DNA of 64,000 nt from Sulfurimonas sp. (GTDB lineage: Bacteria > Campylobacterota > Campylobacteria > Campylobacterales > Sulfurimonadaceae): positions 54,937 to 118,936 of the forward strand of contig NZ_JAQVKP010000007.1 in the NCBI RefSeq assembly GCF_028694605.1, written 5' to 3'. Positions 23,253 through 31,810 of this stretch are shown here, one piece after another. Under the pieces are notes generated by a model that worked only from the letters and a program-made list of their open reading frames with translations, had not been told where the DNA came from and did not search any database. Numbering within the stretch: position 1 is the first letter of the stretch; each line of letters starts with the position of its first letter. Both the position numbers and the translations under genes were made by a program.

Positions 23253-24576
23253 TCGTTGCAAGCCCTAAAAAGCTGAAAAAACCGACGATATCTGTTACCG
23301 TGGTGAGCAAAACAGAAGAACCAACGGCGGGATCGATATCTGCTTTTTGCAACATAAGCGGGATAACAGAGCCAAAAAAACCTGCCGATAGAAGGTTGAT
23401 AACCATCGACATAGCTATAACAAGACCAAGCAGTGGCATCTTAAACCAAACCCAAGCGATAATCCCCATAACAAGCGCAAATATCATCCCGTTCATCAGT
23501 GAGAGATAGACCTCTTTTTTGATGGTTTTTTTCGCATCGTCACTGTTAATCTCCCCAAGCGCCATCTGGCGCACCGTAACCGTAAGCGTTTGCGTTCCCG
23601 CATTGCCGCCCATTGAAGCCACTATGGGCATAAGCACCGCAAGTGCAACAAGAGACTGGATGGTAGTATCAAAAAAACCGATAACCACAGAGGCGGCTAT
23701 AGCCGTAAAAAGATTGATTCCAAGCCAATAAGCTCGGTACTTTCCTATGTGAAAAAGACTCTCTTCCTGCTCCGCTTCATCGTTAACCCCGGCAAGGTTA
23801 TAGAGCTGTTCGGTATCACGCTCCTCAATAATGTCATAAATATCATCCGATGTGATACGCCCTACAAGCTTTCCCCTCGCATCCACAACAGGGATAACTC
23901 CCATATCGTAGTTAGAAGCTATCTCAACAACATCATGGATATCATCAAGCGCATTGACGCACACACGATTCACACCCTCTTTGACAAGTTCGCTATAGTA
24001 AACATTTGGTCCAAGCAAAATCAAATCTTCAAGAGCAATAGAGCCTAAAAAGTCCATCTCTCTGGTGATAACATAAACCTGATAGACGCTGTCAAGCTCT
24101 TTTTTTGCTTTTAACTCTTTAAGCCTAAGTATCGAATCTCCGACTCTTTCATCCAAAAAAGCAGAAAAAAGCTCGGTTTGCATATACGCACCCGCTTCAT
24201 ACTCGCCATAAGAGATAAGCGTCTCAAGGTTTTCTCTGTCCTCATTTGGAAGGCTTTGCAAAACCTCCTCGGCAACATCTTCATCCACATCTTCTATGTT
24301 ACGGATAAGCTCCGCCGCATCGTCAGTGTCAAGCGTGTTTGTAAGATCTGCAAGCTCATCGGGAGTAAAGTACTCCACAATCTCCTCATGACAATGGCGA
24401 GGCAGCTCAATCATAACAAGTGCCTGAAGCTCCTGAGGAATCTTTGCAAGTTCTTGCAAATAAAGCGTCTCGTCATGTTCTCTAAGCTCTAAAAGAAGTT
24501 CGGCAATATCAAAGGGATGTGCGTTTTCGTCTATATTTTGAAGTGCTTCAAGCAACTCTTGTATCGATAATTTCAT
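23239..24576 (-). CDS. mgtE: Magnesium transporter MgtE
   Basis: This 445-residue Mg2+ channel has the three-part MgtE layout. The acidic helical N-domain (about 20-120) includes ALVMIELPRHCHEEIVEYF. A CBS pair (about 130-255) includes VYVITREMDFLGSIALEDLI and MGVIPVVDARGKLVGRIT and senses cytoplasmic Mg2+. The C-terminal membrane domain (about 275-445) has five helices and the conserved PIVASMGGNAGTQT pore segment. It has the ribosome site aggaa before ATG 24576. It is convergent with glgB (14-base overlap) and downstream of the AT-rich gene at 24628, but a 51-base gap and a different base composition argue that it belongs to an older part of the chromosome. Confidence 0.95.
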   Translation of the reverse strand: MKLSIQELLEALQNIDENAHPFDIAELLLELREHDETLYLQELAKIPQELQALVMIELPRHCHEEIVEYFTPDELADLTNTLDTDDAAELIRNIEDVDEDVAEEVLQSLPNEDRENLETLISYGEYEAGAYMQTELFSAFLDERVGDSILRLKELKAKKELDSVYQVYVITREMDFLGSIALEDLILLGPNVYYSELVKEGVNRVCVNALDDIHDVVEIASNYDMGVIPVVDARGKLVGRITSDDIYDIIEERDTEQLYNLAGVNDEAEQEESLFHIGKYRAYWLGINLFTAIAASVVIGFFDTTIQSLVALAVLMPIVASMGGNAGTQTLTVTVRQMALGEINSDDAKKTIKKEVYLSLMNGMIFALVMGIIAWVWFKMPLLGLVIAMSMVINLLSAGFFGSVIPLMLQKADIDPAVGSSVLLTTVTDIVGFFSFLGLATIILL

Positions 24577-24627
24577 ACTATATTCCTGTTTTGCAAAATT
24601 TTCGCTAAATTAGCATATCTTTAAAAA

Positions 24628-26517
24628 TTATAGAATCAGCCCTATTATAATTAATATAAGCGGAATAATCAAAAAATAAAAACCAATATTTAAATTAATA
24701 TGTGAAAATGTATCCACAAAAACAGATGTTGCAGAAAACCCAGTTAGCAATTTCACAAAAACATTTAATTTTTTATCAGAAATATGTTTTAATTTTGTAT
24801 CAAATTCTTGAATTAAATTTTCAATTTTTTTATTTTGCTCTTTTAAAATAAGAATATATTTTTCAAACTCCCAACTTTCAAACGCTTTATCATAAATTGA
24901 GGCATCAATAGCAAATTCATTTACATTTTGAGGATATGTATCGAATATTAAACTATCTACTTTTTCTCTTATATTTTTTAATATATCAAGATGTTTTTCA
25001 ATTTCAATATAGCTATTTGATTGAGAGACAACAGTTGAATATTTAATTATGTTCTGTGTTAAAAAATTTAACTCAGGAATGACTGTTGATATCAAATATA
25101 AAAAATGATTTGTTGCTTTAATTGAATTAATTTTATTTGTTTCAAGTTGATAATTTTCAAAATAATACACACTTCCCGTAAATCCATGATTTATATATAT
25201 ATTCTCTATTCCACTCTTTTCAAATTCATCTATATTCTTTGATGATTGATGCTCGCCACAAAGTTCAGTAGATATCCTATACATCTCATCTAAATTATTT
25301 TTACTTGATGATAAAACAAAATAACTAATTGAAAATGATGTGGTTAAATAAGTATTTTGATTTTTAAACTTTTCATTAAATTTACTTAATAATTCAAAAG
25401 TATCATTACTTAAAGCAGCCTCTTTTATATTAATTAAACTACTGTTTAATTTTGATAATTTTATTTTAGAATAATCAATTGCATCTAAAGAGTTTAAAAT
25501 TATCTCGAAAAATCCAATACCATATCCATAATATATAAATGTTTCTTTTATGGAAAAGTTAATATCATTTATTTTTTTTGTATAATAAGAATTATTACTT
25601 ATATAACCAAATGCATTTGATTTGCTTTTAGATAAATAATCGTTGAAACCTAAAAAATTACCGCTACATATTTTAAATTCATCACCAAATAATGAGCAGT
25701 GTTCATTAATCTCTTCTTTTCTGATTTTATTGTAGTTATTTTCAAAATTTCTCATGAAAACAGGCAGTGTTAATGCTATAAGTAAACTGTCATTTTTTAT
25801 AAAATAATAATCTTCAAAACCACAATCTTTATAAGGTGTGACATCAATTTTTTGAGGTAAATCATATTCTAACTTATTTGCAGCTTTATCTATATAATAT
25901 TTCATTTTAGTATATTGATATTCTTCCCAATATATTTTATTTTTCAATGAACTAACAAATAATTCTTCTATTCTCAATGCTATTTGATGAGTTTTAAAAT
26001 ATAAATTATCTCTATTCTTAAATGATTGAAATAATGATTTTTCTATATATTCATGCAATGACAATGCTTGTAAATCAAAACTATTTCTTGGTAAATCTAC
26101 TATTTTATCAATATATATTGTTTTGCCATCAGCAGAATATCCAGCCAAATAAGGTATGTCATAATCATAACTAATATTCAAGTTTTGTATAGTCAACAAT
26201 GATTTCTCACTAAAATCTATTTTTGATATTGGCTTAGGCATCTGCTTATTTATTATTTCTTCGTTATGCAAAACATATAAAAATAAACTAAAAAGATATT
26301 CAACTATCTGATTAGTTGTATAATCATCAAATTTAAAAATTTTAAATTTTTCAATAAATATTTTTTTATCTATAATAGAAGTATCCATATCAATAAGTTC
26401 AACTATTGCACTTGCAAATATTAAATCATTTATCAATATTGCTTTATTTGGATCTAGGTATAATTCTAAAGACTTGCTTTTTAAATCAATTAGTTTAACT
26501 TTATTTATTTCATACAT
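24628..26517 (-). CDS. Unknown AT-rich protein with HExxE motif and C-terminal membrane anchor
   Basis: I do not recognise this 629-residue protein as a named family. The DNA is much richer in A and T than its neighbours. Residues 122-137 (PYLAGYSADGKTIYID), then LSLHEYIEKSLF (152-163, His155, Glu156, Glu159), a His at 177 (KTHQIALRIEE) and DVTPYKD (225-231) follow a pattern I recall from uncharacterised phage- and plasmid-linked proteins (GYSxDGKTVYID...HExxEkxL...AHxiA). It is not the HExxH of zincins. A long helical stretch (about 500-585) ends in two predicted membrane helices near 588-605 and 610-629, with a tail of hydrophobic residues, so it is probably anchored in the inner membrane. 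The gene overlaps the GNAT gene by 13 bases and is surely co-expressed with it. Confidence 0.6.
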   Translation of the reverse strand: MYEINKVKLIDLKSKSLELYLDPNKAILINDLIFASAIVELIDMDTSIIDKKIFIEKFKIFKFDDYTTNQIVEYLFSLFLYVLHNEEIINKQMPKPISKIDFSEKSLLTIQNLNISYDYDIPYLAGYSADGKTIYIDKIVDLPRNSFDLQALSLHEYIEKSLFQSFKNRDNLYFKTHQIALRIEELFVSSLKNKIYWEEYQYTKMKYYIDKAANKLEYDLPQKIDVTPYKDCGFEDYYFIKNDSLLIALTLPVFMRNFENNYNKIRKEEINEHCSLFGDEFKICSGNFLGFNDYLSKSKSNAFGYISNNSYYTKKINDINFSIKETFIYYGYGIGFFEIILNSLDAIDYSKIKLSKLNSSLINIKEAALSNDTFELLSKFNEKFKNQNTYLTTSFSISYFVLSSSKNNLDEMYRISTELCGEHQSSKNIDEFEKSGIENIYINHGFTGSVYYFENYQLETNKINSIKATNHFLYLISTVIPELNFLTQNIIKYSTVVSQSNSYIEIEKHLDILKNIREKVDSLIFDTYPQNVNEFAIDASIYDKAFESWEFEKYILILKEQNKKIENLIQEFDTKLKHISDKKLNVFVKLLTGFSATSVFVDTFSHINLNIGFYFLIIPLILIIIGLIL

Positions 26518-26954
26518 TTTATTAACCTATACGCTCCGCATCCATCTGGATAATAGTGTTCAATTTCTTTCCATATTATATATCCCATATTTTTATATCT
26601 CCTAAATAAAGCTTTATTATCTTTTCGTATTTCTAATATTATTAAATCTAATTTCAAATCAATTGAAGTTACTTCTATAATATCAAATAATTTTTTTGCG
26701 ACATTACTATTCTGATATTCCTTTAAAACAGCTAAAGAATTAAACCATATAGCTTTTTTATTTATTATTATCCCCAAAGAATAACCAATAGGTATATTTT
26801 TTTCATCACAATAAACATAAAAATATGAAGATTTTTTATTTAAAAGTTTTTCAATTTCTTTTTTACTTAATTTAAAATAGATAGATTCATCAAACATCAT
26901 TGATTCTATTTTATAAATTGCCTCAATATCACTCTTGTTGGCTAACCTTAGCAT
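26505..26954 (-). CDS. GNAT family N-acetyltransferase, RimI-like
   Basis: This 149-residue acetyltransferase has the GNAT core: LRLANKSDIEAIYKIE at the start, WFNSLAVLKEYQNSNVAKKLF (acetyl-CoA loop of the Q/RxxGxG/A type, here QNSNVA), and LIILEIRKDNKALFRRYKNMGY then EHYYPDGCGAYRLIK, the C-terminal pattern of RimI-like enzymes. An upstream ATG at 26975 would overlap the DUF2156 stop, but the ATG at 26954 has a perfect ggaggat eight bases before it and gives the normal GNAT N-terminus, so I chose it. The gene shares the low GC of the 24628 gene that it overlaps by 13 bases, so the two probably entered together. The Gly residues of the usual acetyl-CoA loop are partly replaced, so the substrate and activity are open. 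Confidence 0.8.
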   Translation of the reverse strand: MLRLANKSDIEAIYKIESMMFDESIYFKLSKKEIEKLLNKKSSYFYVYCDEKNIPIGYSLGIIINKKAIWFNSLAVLKEYQNSNVAKKLFDIIEVTSIDLKLDLIILEIRKDNKALFRRYKNMGYIIWKEIEHYYPDGCGAYRLIKCMK

Positions 26955-26971
26955 TATTTTATCCTCCAAAA

Positions 26972-27952
26972 TCATTTTTGATAAATCGTATATTTTGGCA
27001 CAAGCTTATAAGGACGGTAAGACATCTTTACCTTGCGCAGATTTTCAAACCCCATATCATCGCCGACATTTATATAATGCGCCCCATAATGCTCTTTTAA
27101 CATTTTTGAAAACTCTCTAAATATGAATTGCGCGCATCCAAGTATCTCAAAATCTGTTTTTTCGATGATAACGCCAGCCGTATCCTGCGAGATTCTCTCG
27201 CCAACCGTAAAGCCTTTAAGTTCGCCGTTTATATAAATAACAAGACCTAAAAGAGAGAGTGCATCATAATTTTTCAGCATCTGCTTAATCGCATGACGCT
27301 CTTGATGAATCCCCTCCAAAAACACCTCCGCTTCCTCTTTTGGCATATACTTTACCCGATCGGAGACCCATTTGTTAAAAAGATGCATGATTTCATCCTT
27401 ATGCTTTACGCTATCAAGCTGCTCAATGGTGTAGTCAGGATACGATTTCATAAATTTATTTATTTCAGTGCGCTTCGTGTGGTAGCTGTTGCCGCGAAGC
27501 TCTATAAGTGCATCAACCTCATAAACATAGTCAACAAGCTTTTTTTCGACAATGTACTTTTCAAGCATCTGAAACATACTCTGGGCATCATCTGCCGACT
27601 GCACAAACTCTTCAAGCATTGAAGCTTGCACATAGTCAATCCGTGAGTAGTAAGGCGAAGAGTTGTTTGCGTTCATTACTTCAAAGCACTTTATCATTGC
27701 CTCGGTTGTATTTTTTTTCTTTCCAAGAGGCGGAAGCAACATAGTAAGCTCTCCGCCCGTCATAACAAAAAGACAGAAACATTTGTTTATGACGGCATAA
27801 AAACCGCTGCTGTTGGCAAGCCATATAAAATTTGCGGCAAAGGTGTAGTCACTAAGGTCTGTTTTGAGTTTTGAGAGATAGCTCTCCATGATAGGTTTTG
27901 TAGCAATGGTAAAACGTTTTAGCTTCTGTTTGTTAACACTCAAACTTCCCAT
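26972..27952 (-). CDS. DUF2156 (phosphatidylglycerol lysyltransferase C-terminal-like) protein
   Basis: This 326-residue cytoplasmic protein is built of two GNAT-like halves, as in DUF2156 proteins, the soluble relatives of the MprF aminoacyltransferase domain. Recognisable pieces are DYTFAANFIWLANSSGFYAV at the N-terminus, ELRGNSYHTKRTEINKFMKSYPDY in the middle, and INGELKGFTVGERI and HYINVGDDMGFENLRKVKMSYRPYKLV near the C-terminus. It lacks the membrane part of MprF, so it does not flip lipids. The ATG at 27952 is preceded by agaggaa. Base composition is normal for the genome, unlike the two genes downstream. The natural acyl acceptor of stand-alone DUF2156 proteins is not known to me. Confidence 0.88.
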   Translation of the reverse strand: MGSLSVNKQKLKRFTIATKPIMESYLSKLKTDLSDYTFAANFIWLANSSGFYAVINKCFCLFVMTGGELTMLLPPLGKKKNTTEAMIKCFEVMNANNSSPYYSRIDYVQASMLEEFVQSADDAQSMFQMLEKYIVEKKLVDYVYEVDALIELRGNSYHTKRTEINKFMKSYPDYTIEQLDSVKHKDEIMHLFNKWVSDRVKYMPKEEAEVFLEGIHQERHAIKQMLKNYDALSLLGLVIYINGELKGFTVGERISQDTAGVIIEKTDFEILGCAQFIFREFSKMLKEHYGAHYINVGDDMGFENLRKVKMSYRPYKLVPKYTIYQK

Positions 27953-28105
27953 AAAATTCCTCTATTTATTTTGAATAATAGCGGAATAATACATCTTTTT
28001 TTTCTATTTGTAGCGATGATTTTTTGAGCTTTTTTTAATGGGTAAAAATAGAAGATTTTACTCTAAAGCATACAGTAATTAAGTGTGGTATAAGGCTACT
28101 ATATC

Positions 28106-28111
28106 TATAAT
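28106..28111 (+). promoter_or_regulatory. -10 element of the tRNA-Gln promoter
   Basis: A perfect TATAAT lies 13 bases before the first tRNA base, which puts transcription start near 28118. No clear -35 hexamer is seen, as is usual in this phylum. Confidence 0.65.
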
Positions 28112-28124
28112 TCCAACCTCTTAT

Positions 28125-28199
28125 TGGGGTATCGCCAAGCGGTAAGGCAACTGGTTTTGGTCCAGTCACCCGGGGGTTCGAATCCCTCTACCCCATCCA
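28125..28199 (+). tRNA. tRNA-Gln (anticodon UUG)
   Basis: The acceptor arms TGGGGTA (28125-28131) and TACCCCA (28189-28195) pair fully, and CCA is encoded at 28197-28199 after discriminator T. The anticodon stem ACTGG/CCAGT encloses TTTTGGT, giving anticodon UUG (reads CAA and probably CAG). GGGGGTTCGAATCCCTC is the T arm. It stands alone. The flanking DNA 27953-28105 and 28200-28351 holds no gene that I can see; only the promoter at 28106 is recognisable there. Confidence 0.97.
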
Positions 28200-28351
28200 C
28201 CAAGCCGCATACAAACCAAGTCTTCAAAAACTCAGTCTATAAAACCAAAAGCAACATTAGTGATAAGGTATTCTTTGTGTCGTAAGCGAATACGGAACAA
28301 TCTTTTAAATAAGCGTTTCATAAACCCCAATAAGCAAATAACATTCCTTTT

Positions 28352-29083
28352 TTAATCCATAAACCTCACAATCATAGGATTGTGGTCTGAAATCTTTTTG
28401 CTGTCAACCACGGTTGCAAAAGCAACCCTTAAACCTCTGTAAAAGATATAATCAAGCGAGTTTGAAAAAACCTTTTTTATCTCTTTTTCGCTCTCAAACT
28501 CCACCTTTTTTAAACCCAAATCGTTACTGAATGCGTCTAGGTACTGTACCCTCTTTAGGTTCCAAGTGTTGAAATCTCCTGCAACTATCATCGCTCCTTG
28601 ATGCTCTTTGATAGCCTCGTAAATTTCTCTAAGTTCATTTTGAAAATCGCTGTTATGTACAAAGTTTATGGCGTGTAGGTTTACTATGAGAAGCGATGCG
28701 CCGCTAAAGGTTTTGTGGTGCGTGAGGAGTGTGGTTTTGTGTGTCGCATAGCGTAGTTCACGCTTCTTTGTAAGTAAAGAGAGTTCGCCCAGACATGAAC
28801 TCTTAAATGCGCTTAAAACACCAAAAAGATGCTTTTGTGTCTGGATATTGGGTGATAAAACATAGGAGTAATCATGGAGTTCAAGCTCATGAGAGAGGCT
28901 TTTTTTAACTTCTTGAAGCAATAGGATGTCGAGTTTATAACGCTCTATAAGCGTATTTAAAAACTCTTTGTAGTGGCTTTTTAATGTCAGTTTTGCGACA
29001 TTCCAACATAAAAGCGAGAACTCTCCTTCAAGATGTTTTTCTTGATGCCTGAGTGATTTGATAAGAGTGCTTGGACGAAACAT
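28352..29083 (-). CDS. Endonuclease/exonuclease/phosphatase (EEP) family protein
   Basis: This 243-residue EEP-fold enzyme has the metal and phosphate motifs LLCWNVAK (Asn in motif 1), ILLLQEVKKS (Glu), VNLHAINF, AGDFNTWN (Asp and Asn) and KISDHNPMIVRF (catalytic Asp-His). This superfamily includes DNA nucleases, inositol phosphatases and sphingomyelinases; the bacterial UPF0294/YafD-like branch is closest by eye. There is no signal peptide or membrane helix. The gene starts three bases after the cardiolipin synthase stop (gap 29084-29086), so the two are an operon, which hints at phospholipid or DNA-end chemistry. The substrate is unknown. Confidence 0.88.
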   Translation of the reverse strand: MFRPSTLIKSLRHQEKHLEGEFSLLCWNVAKLTLKSHYKEFLNTLIERYKLDILLLQEVKKSLSHELELHDYSYVLSPNIQTQKHLFGVLSAFKSSCLGELSLLTKKRELRYATHKTTLLTHHKTFSGASLLIVNLHAINFVHNSDFQNELREIYEAIKEHQGAMIVAGDFNTWNLKRVQYLDAFSNDLGLKKVEFESEKEIKKVFSNSLDYIFYRGLRVAFATVVDSKKISDHNPMIVRFMD

Positions 29084-29086
29084 TTT

Positions 29087-30433
29087 TTAAAGCTGCGGTG
29101 CGATGATACGCATAAGATTTTCAAAAACTCTTTTGAGTGCGGAAACATTTTTGGTTCCTAATGATGAGTTTGCCATAAGCCCATCACTCCAAATCTCAAT
29201 CTCTTGAATGATTTTTGAGCTATAGACAAACGTTGCAACTTCGTAGTTGAGAAAAAGACTTCTGTTGTCGAAATTGACACTTCCGAGCAAAACGCTCTCG
29301 TTGTCAAAAAGAATCGCTTTTGCATGGAGCATTGCACCATTGTAGAGATAGATTTTTATCCCTGCCTCTTCAAGCTCTCGCATATAGGAGCTTCTTGCGA
29401 TGTTTACGATAGTGTGGTTTGCCTCTTTTGGTGTGATAAGCTTGACATCCACCCCTCTGTGATGTGCGATGATAAGCGCTTCCATAAGAGAGCTGTTTGG
29501 GATGAAGTAGGGCGTTATGATAGTGATTTTATTATGTGCTTGGTAGATATTTGAGAGAAGCATCTCATATAAAATATCTTGATTCATATCCGGACCCGAC
29601 GGGATGACTTGTAAAAGATTTTCACCATAATCTTCCTGCTTTTTATGCGTAAAGTGCATCTTTTCGCCGGAGGCATAAAACCAGTCGGATGCAAATATGT
29701 CGAAATAGTCTCTTACCGATACCCCCTGAACCAAAAACATGATATCTTCCCAGCGCTCTTTTGTGTGTACCGCCCCCAGATAAGCATCCGAGAGATTTGC
29801 TCCGCCGCTTAAAACCTTTTCATTGTCAAAAATATAGATTTTTCTATGGTTGCGAAGATTGATATAGTTTCTCAAAGGCATTTGAAAAATGGGCATAAAA
29901 AATTTTACTTTCACACCCGCATTTTTGAGCACTCTTAGCCTGTACCATGTGAAGTAGAGGAAAATAGAGCCTAGAGAGTCAAGAAGTATCTTTATCTCCA
30001 CGCCCTCATCCGCTTTTTGTACCAGTGCTTTGATAATCTCTTTAGTTGTTTTGTCATATTCAAAGATATAAGCACTGATGGATATGGAGCGTTTCGCCTC
30101 TTTGATGCAGTCCATAAATGCCTCATAAAATGCAACTCCATCGGTATAAAGCGTAAATGTTTCATTGCCCATACGGTGTGTAAACGTCTGGCTTTTAAAG
30201 AGCGCACTCTTTTTGTATCTATTTTTTCTCTTTCTAAGCCCGATGATAAAGTAAAGAGGCATTGCAATGTAAGGGATGATGGTGATGGAGAGTATCCACG
30301 CTATTATGGCGCTAGGCGAGCGTCTATGATAGAGCATATGCACAAGCATAACAAGGCTCAGAAGCGCCCCAAAAGCTATAAAACTATGGTAGAAAAGGAG
30401 ATTTGCACCTTGGCTGTTTATGGCGTCGTTCAT
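29087..30433 (-). CDS. cls: Cardiolipin synthase (PLD family)
   Basis: This 448-residue membrane enzyme joins two phosphatidylglycerol molecules into cardiolipin. Two N-terminal membrane helices (about 13-34 and 42-64, with HRRSPSAIIAWILSI between) precede two PLD domains, each with HxKxxxxD: NHRKIYIFD (H196, K198, D203) followed by SGGANLSD, and LHAKAILFDNESVLLGSVNFDNRS in the second. The start at 30433 (MNDAINSQ) is chosen over an upstream in-frame ATG at 30613, which lies inside the divergent ppaC gene and adds 60 residues with no membrane or PLD character. The length is a little short of the usual 480. A -10 element lies six bases before this ATG. Confidence 0.92.
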   Translation of the reverse strand: MNDAINSQGANLLFYHSFIAFGALLSLVMLVHMLYHRRSPSAIIAWILSITIIPYIAMPLYFIIGLRKRKNRYKKSALFKSQTFTHRMGNETFTLYTDGVAFYEAFMDCIKEAKRSISISAYIFEYDKTTKEIIKALVQKADEGVEIKILLDSLGSIFLYFTWYRLRVLKNAGVKVKFFMPIFQMPLRNYINLRNHRKIYIFDNEKVLSGGANLSDAYLGAVHTKERWEDIMFLVQGVSVRDYFDIFASDWFYASGEKMHFTHKKQEDYGENLLQVIPSGPDMNQDILYEMLLSNIYQAHNKITIITPYFIPNSSLMEALIIAHHRGVDVKLITPKEANHTIVNIARSSYMRELEEAGIKIYLYNGAMLHAKAILFDNESVLLGSVNFDNRSLFLNYEVATFVYSSKIIQEIEIWSDGLMANSSLGTKNVSALKRVFENLMRIIAPQL

Positions 30434-30439
30434 GTGAAA

Positions 30440-30445
30440 ATTATA
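30440..30445 (-). promoter_or_regulatory. Extended -10 promoter of cls, leaderless spacing
   Basis: On the - strand TGC-TATAAT is followed by six bases (TTTCAC) and the cls ATG at 30433. Transcription would start at the ATG itself. No ribosome-binding sequence lies between. This is the same geometry as at 1186-1191 and 54397-54402. Confidence 0.6.
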
Positions 30446-30467
30446 GCATCTTGTTAACACTCTTTGG

Positions 30468-30473
30468 TATAAT
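30468..30473 (+). promoter_or_regulatory. Extended -10 promoter of ppaC
   Basis: TGG-TATAAT lies 26 bases before the ppaC ATG, with the ribosome site aaagg at 30487-30491 between. It faces away from the cls promoter, whose -10 lies only 23 bases to the left. Confidence 0.65.
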
Positions 30474-30499
30474 TGCAAAAAAAATAAAGGCTTTCTCTT

Positions 30500-31417
30500 A
30501 TGGCAACATATATTTTTGGTCACACAAACCCAGACTCTGATTCTATCGTAGGTGCTATCTCTTTGGCATATCTTAAAAACCAAATCGGCGAGGAGTGCAT
30601 CGCTACGCGTCAAGGCGAAATCTCTCCTGAGACTGAGTTTATTCTTGAAAAGTTTGGCATGACTGCGCCTGAACTTAAAACTTCTTATGCGGGTGAAAAA
30701 GTCTATTTAGTCGATTTTTCAGACCTTGCACAAGCTCCTCACGACATTAAAGAGGCGACTATTTTGGGTATCGTTGACCACCATAAACTAGGCGATATCA
30801 CGACAGATACGCCGCTTGAGTGCTGGATAAGACCGATAGGATGTTCAAATACTGTTATCAAAGAGATGTACGACTACCACAAAGTTGCTATTCCAAAAGA
30901 TATCGCAGGGATGATGATGTGTGCGATTCTCAGCGATACCGTCATTTTTAAGTCTCCGACATGTACAAAAGCAGACACAAAAGCGGTAAAAGAGCTCGCA
31001 GAGATTTGCGGTATCGAGGACTACAAAGCTCTTGCGATGGAGATGTTTATCGCAAAATCGGCTGTTGAGGGTGCTAGTGCTAGAAACCTAAACACAAGAG
31101 ACTACAAAGCCTTTGACATGAACGGCACTCGTGTAGGAGTAGGACAGCTTGAGATGGTGGATATCTCTGTTTTAGAGAGCAGAATCCCGGAACTTTTTGC
31201 AGATATGCAACTGATGAAGGAGGAAGACGGACTTCATACCATCATTATTCTTTTAACAGACATTATGAAAGAGGGTTCGCAACTTCTCTGCCTAAGTGAT
31301 GACGCTAGTAAAGTTGAGAGCGCATTTGGTATCAAACTTCAAGAGAACCAGGCATGGCTTGACGGTGTGCTTAGCCGTAAAAAGCAAGTTATCCCGTTCT
31401 TGCAACCGCAGTTTTAA
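30500..31417 (+). CDS. ppaC: Manganese-dependent inorganic pyrophosphatase (family II)
   Basis: This 305-residue DHH-family enzyme hydrolyses pyrophosphate to phosphate and pulls biosynthetic reactions forward. Metal ligands are visible in FGHTNPDSDS (His8, Asp12, Asp14), VDFSD (Asp72) and VDHHKLGD (Asp93-His94-His95). The C-terminal DHHA2 domain ends with the substrate-binding SRKKQVIP. Length and motif order match family II enzymes; the second type (family I Ppa) is not in this window. It is transcribed alone, with its own promoter and a strong terminator. Confidence 0.96.
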   Translation: MATYIFGHTNPDSDSIVGAISLAYLKNQIGEECIATRQGEISPETEFILEKFGMTAPELKTSYAGEKVYLVDFSDLAQAPHDIKEATILGIVDHHKLGDITTDTPLECWIRPIGCSNTVIKEMYDYHKVAIPKDIAGMMMCAILSDTVIFKSPTCTKADTKAVKELAEICGIEDYKALAMEMFIAKSAVEGASARNLNTRDYKAFDMNGTRVGVGQLEMVDISVLESRIPELFADMQLMKEEDGLHTIIILLTDIMKEGSQLLCLSDDASKVESAFGIKLQENQAWLDGVLSRKKQVIPFLQPQF

Positions 31418-31418
31418 G

Positions 31419-31449
31419 AAAGAGGCGAAGTTGAAACTTCGCCTCTTTA
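31419..31449 (+). terminator. Strong hairpin terminator after ppaC
   Basis: The arms aaagaggcgaagtt (31419-31432) and aacttcgcctcttt (31435-31448) form a 14-bp perfect stem with only two central bases, beginning just after the stop. The flanking A and T runs would allow termination on either strand. Confidence 0.85.
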
Positions 31450-31530
31450 ATGATATCAGAACCTCACTCTATCTTATCAACCAACGCAAAAAATGTTCCA
31501 ACTATTACATTCTTTTCAGTTTCAATACCC

Positions 31531-31536
31531 TACAAT
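31531..31536 (+). promoter_or_regulatory. Candidate -10 (TACAAT) for the S4-trpD-rpoN operon
   Basis: TACAAT lies 25 bases before the ATG at 31562 in the AT-rich gap after the ppaC terminator. The following seven genes are tightly spaced, so this may drive all of them. Confidence 0.45.
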
Positions 31537-31561
31537 ACACAAAAAAATTATACGAGTAATT

Positions 31562-31810
31562 ATGAGAGTAGATAAATTTTTAAACAGCGTCAACATCACC
31601 AAAAGGCGTTCTGTTTCGCAAGATATGATAGAAAATGGTGTTGTACTCGTCAACGGTGCAGTTGCAAAAGCCAGCAAAAATGTGGAAGTTGGCTCAATTA
31701 TCACCATCAACTACCTTGAAGCACCAAAAAAGTACAGAGTGCTTAAAATCCCGACAGCCAAATCAACGCCAAAAAGCTTGCAAAGTGAGTATATCGAGGA
31801 GATTGCATGA
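31562..31810 (+). CDS. S4 domain RNA-binding protein
   Basis: This 82-residue protein is almost entirely an S4 domain: MRVDKFLNSVNITKRRSVSQDMI, then VLVNGAVAKASKNVEVGSIITIN, the usual helix-turn with conserved K-R-R and the N-G loop. Such small S4 proteins include the ribosome-associated RqcP/Hsp15-like group. An in-frame upstream ATG at 31493 would add 23 residues unlike the family, so the ATG at 31562 is preferred. It overlaps trpD by four bases. Its partner, ribosomal or other structured RNA, is not shown by the sequence. Confidence 0.88.
   Translation: MRVDKFLNSVNITKRRSVSQDMIENGVVLVNGAVAKASKNVEVGSIITINYLEAPKKYRVLKIPTAKSTPKSLQSEYIEEIA

Noticed and set aside
30434..30613. Upstream start for cardiolipin synthase
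   Set aside because: The extension lies inside the divergent ppaC gene, lacks similarity to the family and ignores the -10 box directly before ATG 30433.
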